Assembly (NCBI GenBank): GCA_013203245.1
Contig: JABMOR010000085.1
Coordinates: 1-24,085, forward strand
DNA: 24,085 nt
From: Candidatus Nitrosopumilus sp.
Lineage (GTDB): Archaea; Thermoproteota; Nitrososphaeria; Nitrososphaerales; Nitrosopumilaceae
Direction of reading: 5' to 3'
This document shows, in pieces, positions 15,926 through 23,794 of the stretch. Each line of letters opens with the position of its first letter. Position 1 is the first letter of the stretch. The position numbers and the translations under genes were made by a program. Below the pieces are notes generated by a model. That model saw only the letters and a list, made by a program, of their open reading frames with translations. It searched no databases and was not told the origin of the DNA.

Positions 15926-16825
15926 TTATTTAATTTCTATTTCTAAAAGATCTTTAGCTGTTATCACTGAATTATGAGTTTTTTGTGCTTCTTTCAAATG
16001 TCCTTCTTCATCTTTGTATCTAGCTGAAAAATGTGTTAAAATTAAATTTTTTACATTAGCATTTTTTCCTAATGTTGCAGCTTGTTTTGCAGTAGAATGA
16101 CATGTGTCTCGAGCTCTATCTTTTTCTTCATCTAAAAATGTTGAATCAAATACTAGATAATCACAATTCTTAAAAAATTTTTCTAATTCTGTAGTTGGCA
16201 TAGTATCACCAGAAATTCCAATTTTTTTACCTGGACGTTTTTCTCCTAATACTTGATCTGACTTTATTGTTTTATTATTAATTATAATATCATGGCCTTT
16301 TTGCAAATCACTCCATAGTTTTCCTTCAGGAATTCCTAATTGCTTAGCTTTCTCAAGATTAAATCGTCCAGGTTTATCTTTTTCTTCAAATAAATACGAG
16401 AAAGCAGTTACCGAATGATTTGCTTTACAGACATGAACAGAAAATTTTTCATCTTCAAATATTTTTCCTTCTTTAATGATAGTTATTAAAATAGGAAATG
16501 ATAATCCAAAATTTAAGACTTTTATATTTGCTCCAATAAATTCTTCAATTCCATTTGGTCCAAAAATTTCTAATGTTTCAGTTCTATTTTGCATAGACAT
16601 TGTTTGTAATAATCCTAAAATTCCTACACAATGATCTCCGTGCATATGTGTAACAAACAATTTCATTTTTTTATTCCATCCTAAACCAGATTTCATAAAT
16701 GATATTTGAGAAGATTCTCCTGCATCAAACATTAAGATCTCACCATCTCTTTCTAAACAAATACACGATAGTCCTCTATTTTCAGTGGGTTGGGCAGCTG
16801 ATGTTCCTAAGAATACAAGTTTCAT
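15926..16825 (-). CDS. rnz: Ribonuclease Z (tRNA 3' endonuclease)
   Basis: Zinc-dependent metallo-beta-lactamase-fold enzyme that cleaves pre-tRNA 3' trailers just after the discriminator, producing ends for CCA addition. It has 299 residues, the short-form length. Ligands visible: HMHGDH (60-65), His137 (ANHSV), Asp207 in SGDTMP and His265 in THFSARY; the exosite arm region (about 150-195) is present. Its ATG overlaps the stop of trmG10 as ATGA (16822-16825) and its stop is 1 bp before sir2. It complements the CCA-adding enzyme 3 kb away, since the tRNA in this window has no encoded CCA. Confidence 0.96.
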   Translation of the reverse strand: MKLVFLGTSAAQPTENRGLSCICLERDGEILMFDAGESSQISFMKSGLGWNKKMKLFVTHMHGDHCVGILGLLQTMSMQNRTETLEIFGPNGIEEFIGANIKVLNFGLSFPILITIIKEGKIFEDEKFSVHVCKANHSVTAFSYLFEEKDKPGRFNLEKAKQLGIPEGKLWSDLQKGHDIIINNKTIKSDQVLGEKRPGKKIGISGDTMPTTELEKFFKNCDYLVFDSTFLDEEKDRARDTCHSTAKQAATLGKNANVKNLILTHFSARYKDEEGHLKEAQKTHNSVITAKDLLEIEIK

Positions 16826-17769
16826 TTTATCAGAATTGTTCTTGTCAGGCTTTTATGCCTATAGATATGATATTTTTTTAATCCACTTAATTTTGAGTTA
16901 AAATCCATCTCTTTTTTGTACATTATTGCTATTCTTTTTCGTTTAGGTAGAATTGAAAAAAATTTCTTCAGTATTTCTTGAGGTTTTTCTGATGTTTTTG
17001 AGGCTGTTCCATATGGTAGATCAGTAACAATTCCATCAAATTTATTGGATATTTTTGATAATTCTTGAAATTTTGAATTTAAAATTTCTGAATGATAATT
17101 ATTTGCCTTAAGATTTTCTTTAGCAATTTCACACATTTTTTCATCAAAATCTAACCCAATTCCATGAATCCCCATTGATTCTGCTTCAAGTAGTGTAGTG
17201 CCTGTTCCACAAAATGGATCACATACGGTTTCTCCTTTTTTCATTCCAATCAAATTTATCATTACCCTGGTTAATTTCCAATCCAATTCATGAGGATATT
17301 TTTTGGTCTTTTTTGGTCTTACTTGTTCTTTAACTCGTTTTGAAAATCCAAAAAAGTTTTCATTATTTGTAAAAATTAGATATACGGTAATGTCTGGATT
17401 TTCTAATTTAACTTTTGCATGAGAGAATTTTGATATCATATCTCCCATAGAACTTTCTAGTTCAGGAATGTTAAATTGATTTGATGATAAATTAACAACT
17501 CTACAAACAAAAGATTTTGCATTTTTCAAAACTCCTAAATTCTCTTCATCTAAAAATAATCCTGACATTTTTCGTAAAATTTGTCCAGAAGTTTTTACAA
17601 ATGTGGCACGTTTGGCTATTTCATTCCCATTTGTTTTTGATTGAACAATTACTAAATTAGAAATTATTTTAATTTTAGAAAATCTGTCATACATTTTTGC
17701 TATTGCAGTAATTTCATCTGTTGCAAGTTCTAGATAGTCTTTAGATAAGACAAAAAAACTTTCTGGCAT
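16822..17769 (-). CDS. tRNA (guanine-N2)-methyltransferase, TrmG10/Trm11 family
   Basis: AdoMet-dependent enzyme predicted to form m2G/m2,2G at tRNA position 10. The 315-residue protein has an N-terminal THUMP-like region (about 40-135) and a C-terminal Rossmann methyltransferase domain with the AdoMet motif DPFCGTGTT (184-192), acidic ribose-binding loop GLDFDE (205-210) and catalytic DLPYG (250-254), the N2-guanine form of D/NPPY. The usual FHPGSL-like segment before motif I is changed to YPHELDWKL. tRNA-Pro in this window has G10. It lies 2 bp after prs and overlaps rnz by 4 bp: a tRNA maturation operon. Confidence 0.9.
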   Translation of the reverse strand: MPESFFVLSKDYLELATDEITAIAKMYDRFSKIKIISNLVIVQSKTNGNEIAKRATFVKTSGQILRKMSGLFLDEENLGVLKNAKSFVCRVVNLSSNQFNIPELESSMGDMISKFSHAKVKLENPDITVYLIFTNNENFFGFSKRVKEQVRPKKTKKYPHELDWKLTRVMINLIGMKKGETVCDPFCGTGTTLLEAESMGIHGIGLDFDEKMCEIAKENLKANNYHSEILNSKFQELSKISNKFDGIVTDLPYGTASKTSEKPQEILKKFFSILPKRKRIAIMYKKEMDFNSKLSGLKKYHIYRHKSLTRTILIK

Positions 17770-17771
17770 AA

Positions 17772-18647
17772 TTAAATTGCTTTTGCTATGGTATTAGAAA
17801 TATCTACAATAGATGTTTTTCCAGGAATTGTATTTGTACTAATAATTTTTATAACACCAGCTTTTTTAATTCTTTTTTCAGCATCATTCATTAAAAGTGC
17901 ATGAGTACATGCAACATAGACTTTTTTACATTTTTGCTTTTTAAGAAATTGTGTAGCTTTAACAATACTTCCTCCAGTACTAATCATATCATCAACTAAA
18001 ATCAAATCTCTATTTACTACATCGATATTCTTTGTTTTTATCTGAACTTTTCCTGTTTTTCTATCTCTTATTTTCTCTAAAGCAATGTATTCTGAACCTA
18101 ATTCTTTTGCAAATTCTCTAGCTCTCTCTTTTCCTCCTTGATCTGGTGATACAACTAAAGGATTTTTCAGGCTCAATTTCTTGATATATTGTACAAGTTC
18201 AGGAATTGCTGATACATTCTTTGTTTTTATTGTAAAATGCTTGAAACCTATCATACTGTGAATATCAACAGCTATAATTTTTGATGCACCAGCACCTTTG
18301 AATAATTTTCCAAGTACTTTCATAGTAACAATTTCTCCTGGTAAAAATTCCCTATCTTGTCTTGCATATCCCATATATGGAATTACAGCAATTACTTCAG
18401 AGGATGTTTCTTTAGCTTTTGAAATGAGTGATAATGCCTGAATTAGATTTGTATCAACTGGAGGATAAATTGATTGTACGACAATAGATTTTTTTTTAGA
18501 TATTTTTCCATTTAGAGTTGTCTTACTTTCTCCATCAGCAAAAATTCTAACTTCTGATTTTACAAGATTTGCATTTATTTTTTTAGATAGCTTTTTTGCT
18601 AGTTCTTCAGAAGATTTACCTGCAATTACTGATAAATTACTCAACAA
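17772..18647 (-). CDS. prs: Ribose-phosphate diphosphokinase (PRPP synthetase)
   Basis: Makes PRPP from ribose 5-phosphate and ATP for nucleotide, histidine and tryptophan synthesis. It has 291 residues, the short archaeal length. Motifs: N-terminal FADGE (36-40), RQDREF (96-101), VDIHS (127-131) and the PRPP loop DLILVDDMISTGGS (214-227). The start is TTG at 18647 (a second TTG follows directly), with an AT-rich TATA-like region about 26 bp upstream. First gene of the operon prs-trmG10-rnz-sir2; the next gene starts 2 bp after its stop. Confidence 0.95.
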   Translation of the reverse strand: MLSNLSVIAGKSSEELAKKLSKKINANLVKSEVRIFADGESKTTLNGKISKKKSIVVQSIYPPVDTNLIQALSLISKAKETSSEVIAVIPYMGYARQDREFLPGEIVTMKVLGKLFKGAGASKIIAVDIHSMIGFKHFTIKTKNVSAIPELVQYIKKLSLKNPLVVSPDQGGKERAREFAKELGSEYIALEKIRDRKTGKVQIKTKNIDVVNRDLILVDDMISTGGSIVKATQFLKKQKCKKVYVACTHALLMNDAEKRIKKAGVIKIISTNTIPGKTSIVDISNTIAKAI

Positions 18648-18666
18648 GAAAATATGAATTAATGGG

Positions 18667-18680
18667 ATTCTTAAGTTTTA
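18667..18680 (-). promoter_or_regulatory. TATA-like region of the prs-trmG10-rnz-sir2 operon
   Basis: On the minus strand TAAAACTTAAGAAT, centred about 26 bp upstream of the TTG at 18647. It lies in the 39-bp gap after the mscS gene, so prs may also receive read-through from mscS. Confidence 0.4.
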
Positions 18681-18686
18681 AGAAGA

Positions 18687-20429
18687 TCACTCACTTTCGC
18701 CACTACCGTGACCAATATCTCCAATACCATATTCATCAATGACCTTGTTTCTTTGATCCTTTAACTTCTCAATTTCTTCTTGTTCACGTTTTTCATCTCC
18801 TTGGTATACTGTTCTAATTGGCCATGGAATTCTAATATCATATCTTTTAAATTCTTCATACATGATAATTCTCATATCAGTTTTAGTTTTGAATTGTGCA
18901 CCATAATCTCTAACATAAACCCATAATGAAAAATCTAATGCAGAATCATTAAACTGATTAAATCTTACAATTGGTTGATTGATATCAACATGAATATCTT
19001 TATCACAACCACAACTTGGCCGGTTATGTTCCAAATGCGGACATCTAATTTGTCTGATTAGATGTTTACCTTTATCATCAACAACTTCTTTCATTGCACG
19101 TTTTCCAACTTTTACAAGAATAGCTGAAACTTGTTTAGGATCATTAAGATAAGAAACACCAACATCTACAATTGCAGGTACCATCTTTATTCCCTGTGTA
19201 TAATTAATTACCTGTGCATTAACTAATTGTCTTGTTGGAATTATTGCGATAGATTCGTTTAATGCATCTCGAAGATATGTTACTCTAGGCGTAATTTTGT
19301 GTACATAGCCATTATACCCTGTATCGAGTTTTATGCGCTCACCCTCAACAAATATTTTATCTTTTCTAATGAGAAAATATGCAAAATAATTTTGCAAAGT
19401 TTCTTGTAATGCTAAACCTACGCCAATTGCCATTCCTCCTGTAGCCGTAGCAAGAACAATCAAATCAACCCCCCACCAAGCAACAACTCCTATAATTGTT
19501 ATAATAAAAATTCCGGCTGGAAGAATTTGTTTTGCTGATTTTGGAATACCCTCTTGTTTCTTTTTTGCGTATCCTGGAGGACGAGAACTTGGAATTATTG
19601 GTTCAAATTCATTCTCTTTCTTCTCTTCTCTCCATACATCAATAGGAAATATCTCATCAGGTTTTGCACCTGGTTTTAACTTTCTTCCAGATTGATTGTT
19701 ACCAGTGATACAGTTTTGATAATATTTCTCATATTTTGAACGTTCAGATTTTTTCCATTCTTCAAATGGCTTGTCAACTAATTTTTCATATCCACCAATT
19801 GGATTTCCTTTTGTTGTTCTGAATTGCTCTAACTCTAACTTGCCTTCTTCTGTTTGCATCATTTTTTTAAATTTATTTTCTTCAATTTCTTCAGGAGTTA
19901 CATTTGGTGGAACCCATTTGTACAATCTATGAAATAAATCTTTATCGTCATCAACAAATCCTCTCATTTCAAACCAAGCATCAAAATTTTCTTTTTCTAA
20001 CCCAGATTTTTCACGTTTGTTTAAAGCGATTGGGATAAGATGAGAAATCGTATAACCTATTACCAAAATGTTGAATGTATTGAGAATCTTTGCAAATGTT
20101 TCTGCAGGCGATATATCTTCACCTTTAATAATTGACAAATCTTCTCCAAATAAAACTCCCGTTTGTATATGTACATTAATTGCAGTGATTAATGCAATTG
20201 CAAAAAATGGTAGAACTGCTCTTCGTACAAATCGAGAAAAATGTGGTCTTTGATAATAGAATTTTTGAGAACCAACCCAAGTAGAAAATTTACTATAACC
20301 AACAGATATTCCAACTATTCCTATAATCATTATAGAAAATGCAATTTGAAGCGATTCATTTGATGCTAAAAGCTGTGAAACTGTTTCAAACTCTCCGACT
20401 GGAATTTGTGACAAGCTTTCCTCAGCCAT
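18687..20429 (-). CDS. MscS-family mechanosensitive channel with large cytoplasmic insert
   Basis: A 580-residue membrane protein; the minimal E. coli MscS has 286. TM segments are at about 27-46, 71-90 and 118-137. Then comes a highly charged loop (about 138-300), then TM 303-321 and the MscS pore helix region with GGMAIGVGLALQETLQNYFA (331-350). The beta domain follows (KIFVEGERIKL, NGYVHKITPRVTYLRD) and then the C-terminal domain ending RIPWPIRTVY. Within the latter, Cys463, His465, His468, Cys473, Cys475 and His480 form a Cys/His cluster that could bind a metal. The tail is acidic and helical. Opens under membrane tension to release osmolytes. ATG at 20429; divergent from the kamA-like gene. 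Confidence 0.92.
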   Translation of the reverse strand: MAEESLSQIPVGEFETVSQLLASNESLQIAFSIMIIGIVGISVGYSKFSTWVGSQKFYYQRPHFSRFVRRAVLPFFAIALITAINVHIQTGVLFGEDLSIIKGEDISPAETFAKILNTFNILVIGYTISHLIPIALNKREKSGLEKENFDAWFEMRGFVDDDKDLFHRLYKWVPPNVTPEEIEENKFKKMMQTEEGKLELEQFRTTKGNPIGGYEKLVDKPFEEWKKSERSKYEKYYQNCITGNNQSGRKLKPGAKPDEIFPIDVWREEKKENEFEPIIPSSRPPGYAKKKQEGIPKSAKQILPAGIFIITIIGVVAWWGVDLIVLATATGGMAIGVGLALQETLQNYFAYFLIRKDKIFVEGERIKLDTGYNGYVHKITPRVTYLRDALNESIAIIPTRQLVNAQVINYTQGIKMVPAIVDVGVSYLNDPKQVSAILVKVGKRAMKEVVDDKGKHLIRQIRCPHLEHNRPSCGCDKDIHVDINQPIVRFNQFNDSALDFSLWVYVRDYGAQFKTKTDMRIIMYEEFKRYDIRIPWPIRTVYQGDEKREQEEIEKLKDQRNKVIDEYGIGDIGHGSGESE

Positions 20430-20505
20430 GTATAAGCACCATTCTAATCAAATTCATGTTCTAGAATACAAAGGTAACCTCTAATATCATTTCTAATCCA
20501 TTTTT

Positions 20506-20513
20506 TATAAAAT
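20506..20513 (+). promoter_or_regulatory. TATA box of the KamA-like gene
   Basis: TATAAAAT preceded by a T run, a strong match. Its centre predicts a start near 20535, downstream of the ATG at 20525. This raises the possibility that translation really starts at the ATG at 20576. Confidence 0.55.
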
Positions 20514-20524
20514 CAATAAATTTC

Positions 20525-21940
20525 ATGCGTAAAAATCCTGTAAGGTTTAACAAGGGTAAACGTACTAATTATAAAATGACCTATCAAGAAACAGTATGGA
20601 CTAATTCACCATCTCTGAAATCTTATACGTTATCAAATTTTCGTACACTTCCACAAATTCAAAAACTAAGTGAAGAAACTCAATTTGAAATGGAGGTTGT
20701 AGCAAATGTTTTACCTTTTAAAGCAAATAATTATGTCGTTGAACAATTAATTGACTGGAATAATATTCCAAACGATCCAATCTTTGTCTTAACATTTCCT
20801 CAAAAAGGAATGCTAAAACCAGAACATTATGAAAAAATGGCAACTGCCTTAAAAAATAATTTAGATAAGAAAGAAATTACTGCAATTGCAAATGAAATTC
20901 GTTTACAACTAAATCCACATCCTGCAGGTCAAATGGAATTAAATGTTCCAACACTAAAAGACGGAACCAAATTATTTGGAATGCAACACAAATACAAAGA
21001 AACTTGTCTCTTTTTCCCTAGTCAAAGCCAAACATGTCATGCATATTGTACTTTTTGTTTTAGATGGCCACAATTTGTTGGTATGGATGAAATGAAATTT
21101 GCTATGCACGAGGGAGAACAATTGGTTCAATATGTAAGAGAACATCCAGAGATCAGTGATGTGCTTTTCACTGGTGGTGATCCAATGATAATGAAAGCAA
21201 AAATTTTCTCAAAATATATTGATGCTTTGATTGATGCTAAACTTCCAAATCTCAAAACAATTAGAATTGGAACAAAGGCACTAGCATATTGGCCATACAA
21301 ATTTCTAACAGATTCTGATTCTCAAGAAATGTTAGATATTTTTAGAAAGATTACTGATAATGGATTACATCTCGCATTTATGGCTCACTTTAATCATTTG
21401 AACGAATTATCAACTGATGCAGTAAAAAATGCAATTAAAGAAGTAAGAAAAACAGGCGCACAAATCAGAACCCAATCTCCTCTATTAGCACATATCAACG
21501 ACGATGCAGAAATGTGGGCTAAAATGTGGAGCAAACAGGTTCAGTTGGGATGTATTCCATACTACATGTTTGTAGTTAGAGATACTGGGGCTCAACATTA
21601 CTTTGGAATTCCTCTGGTAAAGGCTTATGAAATTTTCAAAAAAGCATATTCTTCAGTTAGTGGATTAGCTAGAACTGTTCGTGGACCAAGCATGTCTGCT
21701 ACTCCAGGAAAAGTGCATGTGATTGGAACTGCAAATCTAAATGATCAAAAAGTTATTGTTTTGCGATTTTTACAAGGTAGAAATCCTGATTGGGTACAAG
21801 TACCATTCTTTGCCAAATATGATGAAAACGCAATTTGGTTGGATGATTTGAAACCTGCCCTTACTGAAAAATTCTTCTTTGATGACGAGATGAAAAATTT
21901 CAAAGCAACACATCCAATTGAAGATTATCCTGAATCTTAG
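20525..21940 (+). CDS. KamA-family radical SAM aminomutase-like protein (substrate uncertain)
   Basis: A radical SAM, PLP-dependent protein of the lysine 2,3-aminomutase family, 471 residues. The iron-sulphur motif is Cys171-x3-Cys175-x2-Cys178, followed by Arg180, which aligns with the carboxylate-binding Arg134 of clostridial KamA. TGGDP (216-220) binds AdoMet. The PLP lysine is probably Lys396 in SATPGK, in place of PGGGGK. By remembered alignment, the two aspartates that hold the lysine side-chain amine in KamA (Asp293, Asp330) correspond to Arg352 (next to Asp353) and Ser389, so lysine may not be the substrate. The ATG at 20525 is the longest start; the ATG at 20576 (MTYQETVW) fits the TATA box better. 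No beta-lysine acetyltransferase gene is adjacent. Confidence 0.85.
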   Translation: MRKNPVRFNKGKRTNYKMTYQETVWTNSPSLKSYTLSNFRTLPQIQKLSEETQFEMEVVANVLPFKANNYVVEQLIDWNNIPNDPIFVLTFPQKGMLKPEHYEKMATALKNNLDKKEITAIANEIRLQLNPHPAGQMELNVPTLKDGTKLFGMQHKYKETCLFFPSQSQTCHAYCTFCFRWPQFVGMDEMKFAMHEGEQLVQYVREHPEISDVLFTGGDPMIMKAKIFSKYIDALIDAKLPNLKTIRIGTKALAYWPYKFLTDSDSQEMLDIFRKITDNGLHLAFMAHFNHLNELSTDAVKNAIKEVRKTGAQIRTQSPLLAHINDDAEMWAKMWSKQVQLGCIPYYMFVVRDTGAQHYFGIPLVKAYEIFKKAYSSVSGLARTVRGPSMSATPGKVHVIGTANLNDQKVIVLRFLQGRNPDWVQVPFFAKYDENAIWLDDLKPALTEKFFFDDEMKNFKATHPIEDYPES

Positions 21941-21983
21941 AATTAACCTGACTAACTTGACAACTCTAACTTACAAGACAACA

Positions 21984-21993
21984 TTAGTAAAAT
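21984..21993 (+). promoter_or_regulatory. TATA-like box of glutamine synthetase 2
   Basis: TTAGTAAAAT, centred about 26 bp upstream of the TTG start at 22014. The surrounding 73-bp spacer holds nothing else I can identify. Confidence 0.4.
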
Positions 21994-22013
21994 GATCCAT
22001 AAAAATTATTAAA

Positions 22014-23459
22014 TTGAACATAGATCAAGTATTACAAACTATTGAAGATGAAAATATATCCTTCATAGATTTTTGGTTTGTGGATATTTTTGGTGAACTT
22101 CATAGTGTTGGAATGCCAAGCTATGCAATTGACAAAAATAGTTTTGTAAATGGCCTTGAAAAATTAGATGCAAGTTCTATTGTTGGATTTAAATCTGTGA
22201 ATAATTCAGATATGATTCTATTACCTGATCCATCATCATTTAGAATTCTTCCACAAGAATATGATCCTGGAACTCGTAAAAATGCAAGAATGTTCTGTGA
22301 TCTTTATGATGGTGGTACAAATAAAGAATCTCGATATAATCGGGACTCGAGAGCAATTGCACGTAAAGCATCAGAAAAACTTCAGGAATTTGGATTAACT
22401 CATACTAATTGGGGCCCTGAAATAGAATTTTTTGTTTTTGATGCCATCAATGTTTATCCATCACCATATGCTGCAACTCATGCTGGGGGAGGTTCAGGCT
22501 ACTCTATAGAATCCAAAGAATCGCCATGGGCAAAAGGAAACGTGAGTACTGCGATATCTTTCAAGGAAGGATATTATCCATCACAGCCCAAGGATACCCT
22601 CGCTGGATTTAGAAAAGACGTATGTGATGATTTGTATAATTATTTTGGAATAAAAATCGAAGCTGAACACCACGAGGTGGCAACTTCTGGCCAATGTGAA
22701 ATCAACTTGGTTTATGATGAGATGATTGCAATGGCAGACAACGTAATTGCTGTCAAAAATTTAGTGAAGGTCAAAGCAAAAAGAAAAAATAAAGTTGCAA
22801 CATTCATGCCAAAACCGATTTTTGGTGATAATGCGTCTGCTATGCATACTCATCAAAGCTTATGGAATAAAAATACGAATGTAATGTATGATAAAGACGA
22901 TGATTTGGCACAGATGAGTCAAACTGGAAGATATTATGTTGGAGGAATTCTAAGTCATGCTGCGGCATTATGTGCAATTTCAAATCCTACCACAAATTCT
23001 TACAAACGCCTTGTTCCTGGATTTGAGGCGCCGGTCAATGTTTGTTGGGGATTAGCCAATCGTTCTACTGCTGTTAGAATTCCAATGTATAACAGGAATC
23101 AGGAAAAAAGTAAAAGAATTGAATACCGTGTACCTGATCCTACTGCCAACATCTATCTCTTGGAGGCTGGACTGTTGTTAGCAGGATTGGACGGGATAAA
23201 AAATAAGATTGATCCGGGAGATCCTATTGAAGAAAACGTATACAAGCTTTCCACAGAGAAGAAAAGAGAATACAACATTGGCGCTTTGCCTATATCGTTA
23301 AAAGGCGCGCTTGATTCTTTGGCAAGTGATTCCAAATTTTTGGAAGATGTCTTCACAAAAGATTTCATTGAGCAGTATTCTGAATTAAAATACAGGGAAT
23401 ACTCTGCATTTGCACAAACTCCTACAGCATGGGAAGTCTCAATGTATGCAGATGCATAA
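22014..23459 (+). CDS. glnA: Glutamine synthetase, type I (paralogue 2)
   Basis: Second ATP-dependent glutamine synthetase in the window, 481 residues and clearly divergent from the copy at 5826. Active-site elements: LDASS (Asp52), WGPEIEFF (Glu136, Glu138), EHHEVATSGQCE (Glu221, Glu229), AMHTH (His278), GFEAP (Glu338), NRS (Arg350) and YRVPDP (Arg372). It appears catalytically complete. The usual GSGMH turn reads ASAMH here. The position of Bacillus Arg62 (glutamine feedback) is Ser61. The start is TTG at 22014, with a TATA-like box about 26 bp upstream; no ATG occurs before residue 34. It probably differs in expression or regulation from paralogue 1. A T-rich stretch after the stop may end transcription. 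Confidence 0.95.
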   Translation: MNIDQVLQTIEDENISFIDFWFVDIFGELHSVGMPSYAIDKNSFVNGLEKLDASSIVGFKSVNNSDMILLPDPSSFRILPQEYDPGTRKNARMFCDLYDGGTNKESRYNRDSRAIARKASEKLQEFGLTHTNWGPEIEFFVFDAINVYPSPYAATHAGGGSGYSIESKESPWAKGNVSTAISFKEGYYPSQPKDTLAGFRKDVCDDLYNYFGIKIEAEHHEVATSGQCEINLVYDEMIAMADNVIAVKNLVKVKAKRKNKVATFMPKPIFGDNASAMHTHQSLWNKNTNVMYDKDDDLAQMSQTGRYYVGGILSHAAALCAISNPTTNSYKRLVPGFEAPVNVCWGLANRSTAVRIPMYNRNQEKSKRIEYRVPDPTANIYLLEAGLLLAGLDGIKNKIDPGDPIEENVYKLSTEKKREYNIGALPISLKGALDSLASDSKFLEDVFTKDFIEQYSELKYREYSAFAQTPTAWEVSMYADA

Positions 23460-23480
23460 TTTGTACGAACGCCAATTATT

Positions 23481-23735
23481 TTACGAAAACCAGTAGAACC
23501 TTTTTAAAATCAAATTTTGTTTTCTAGGTATAAGATTAAAGCTGTCAATTTTGTTCATGTTAATCATTCCAAGTTTGGCTGAAATTGCATACGGCCCTAA
23601 AATAATTCCAGTTACAACATAACCTATAATTTCTGGAAAACAAAATCTGGAACACAACATTCCGAGTATTCTTCCCACTCCAACTAAAAGCAAAACTGCA
23701 ATTACTGCTTGGATTAATTCTTGTTCAATATTCAC
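23481..23735 (-). pseudogene. Truncated cation:proton antiporter (KefB/CPA2-like) N-terminal fragment
   Basis: An 84-residue frame whose first 55 residues look like the N terminus of a monovalent cation:proton antiporter-2: a hydrophobic helix (AVIAVLLLVGVGRILGML), then the hallmark FPEIIGYVVTGIILGP. Family proteins need about 380 or more residues and a dozen helices; here the frame ends after a polar tail only 21 bp from the glnA stop, so there is no room for the rest. The start is GTG at 23735 with a well-placed TATA-like box, so it may still be transcribed. I read it as a gene decapitated by deletion; a functional mini-protein is the alternative. Same strand as the upstream permease, 59 bp away. 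Confidence 0.6.
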
Positions 23736-23755
23736 TAATTTACAATCCTAATTTC

Positions 23756-23766
23756 AATTATTAAAA
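23756..23766 (-). promoter_or_regulatory. TATA-like box of the antiporter fragment
   Basis: Minus strand TTTTAATAATT, centred about 26 bp upstream of the GTG at 23735. The element is well formed even though the gene behind it is truncated. Confidence 0.45.
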
Positions 23767-23794
23767 CTAATTTTAAGAATCAAATTTGAATGCA

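Noticed and set aside
20525..21940. Calling this gene ablA (beta-lysine osmolyte synthesis)
   Set aside because: No ablB-type acetyltransferase is adjacent and the lysine side-chain contacts appear to be missing.
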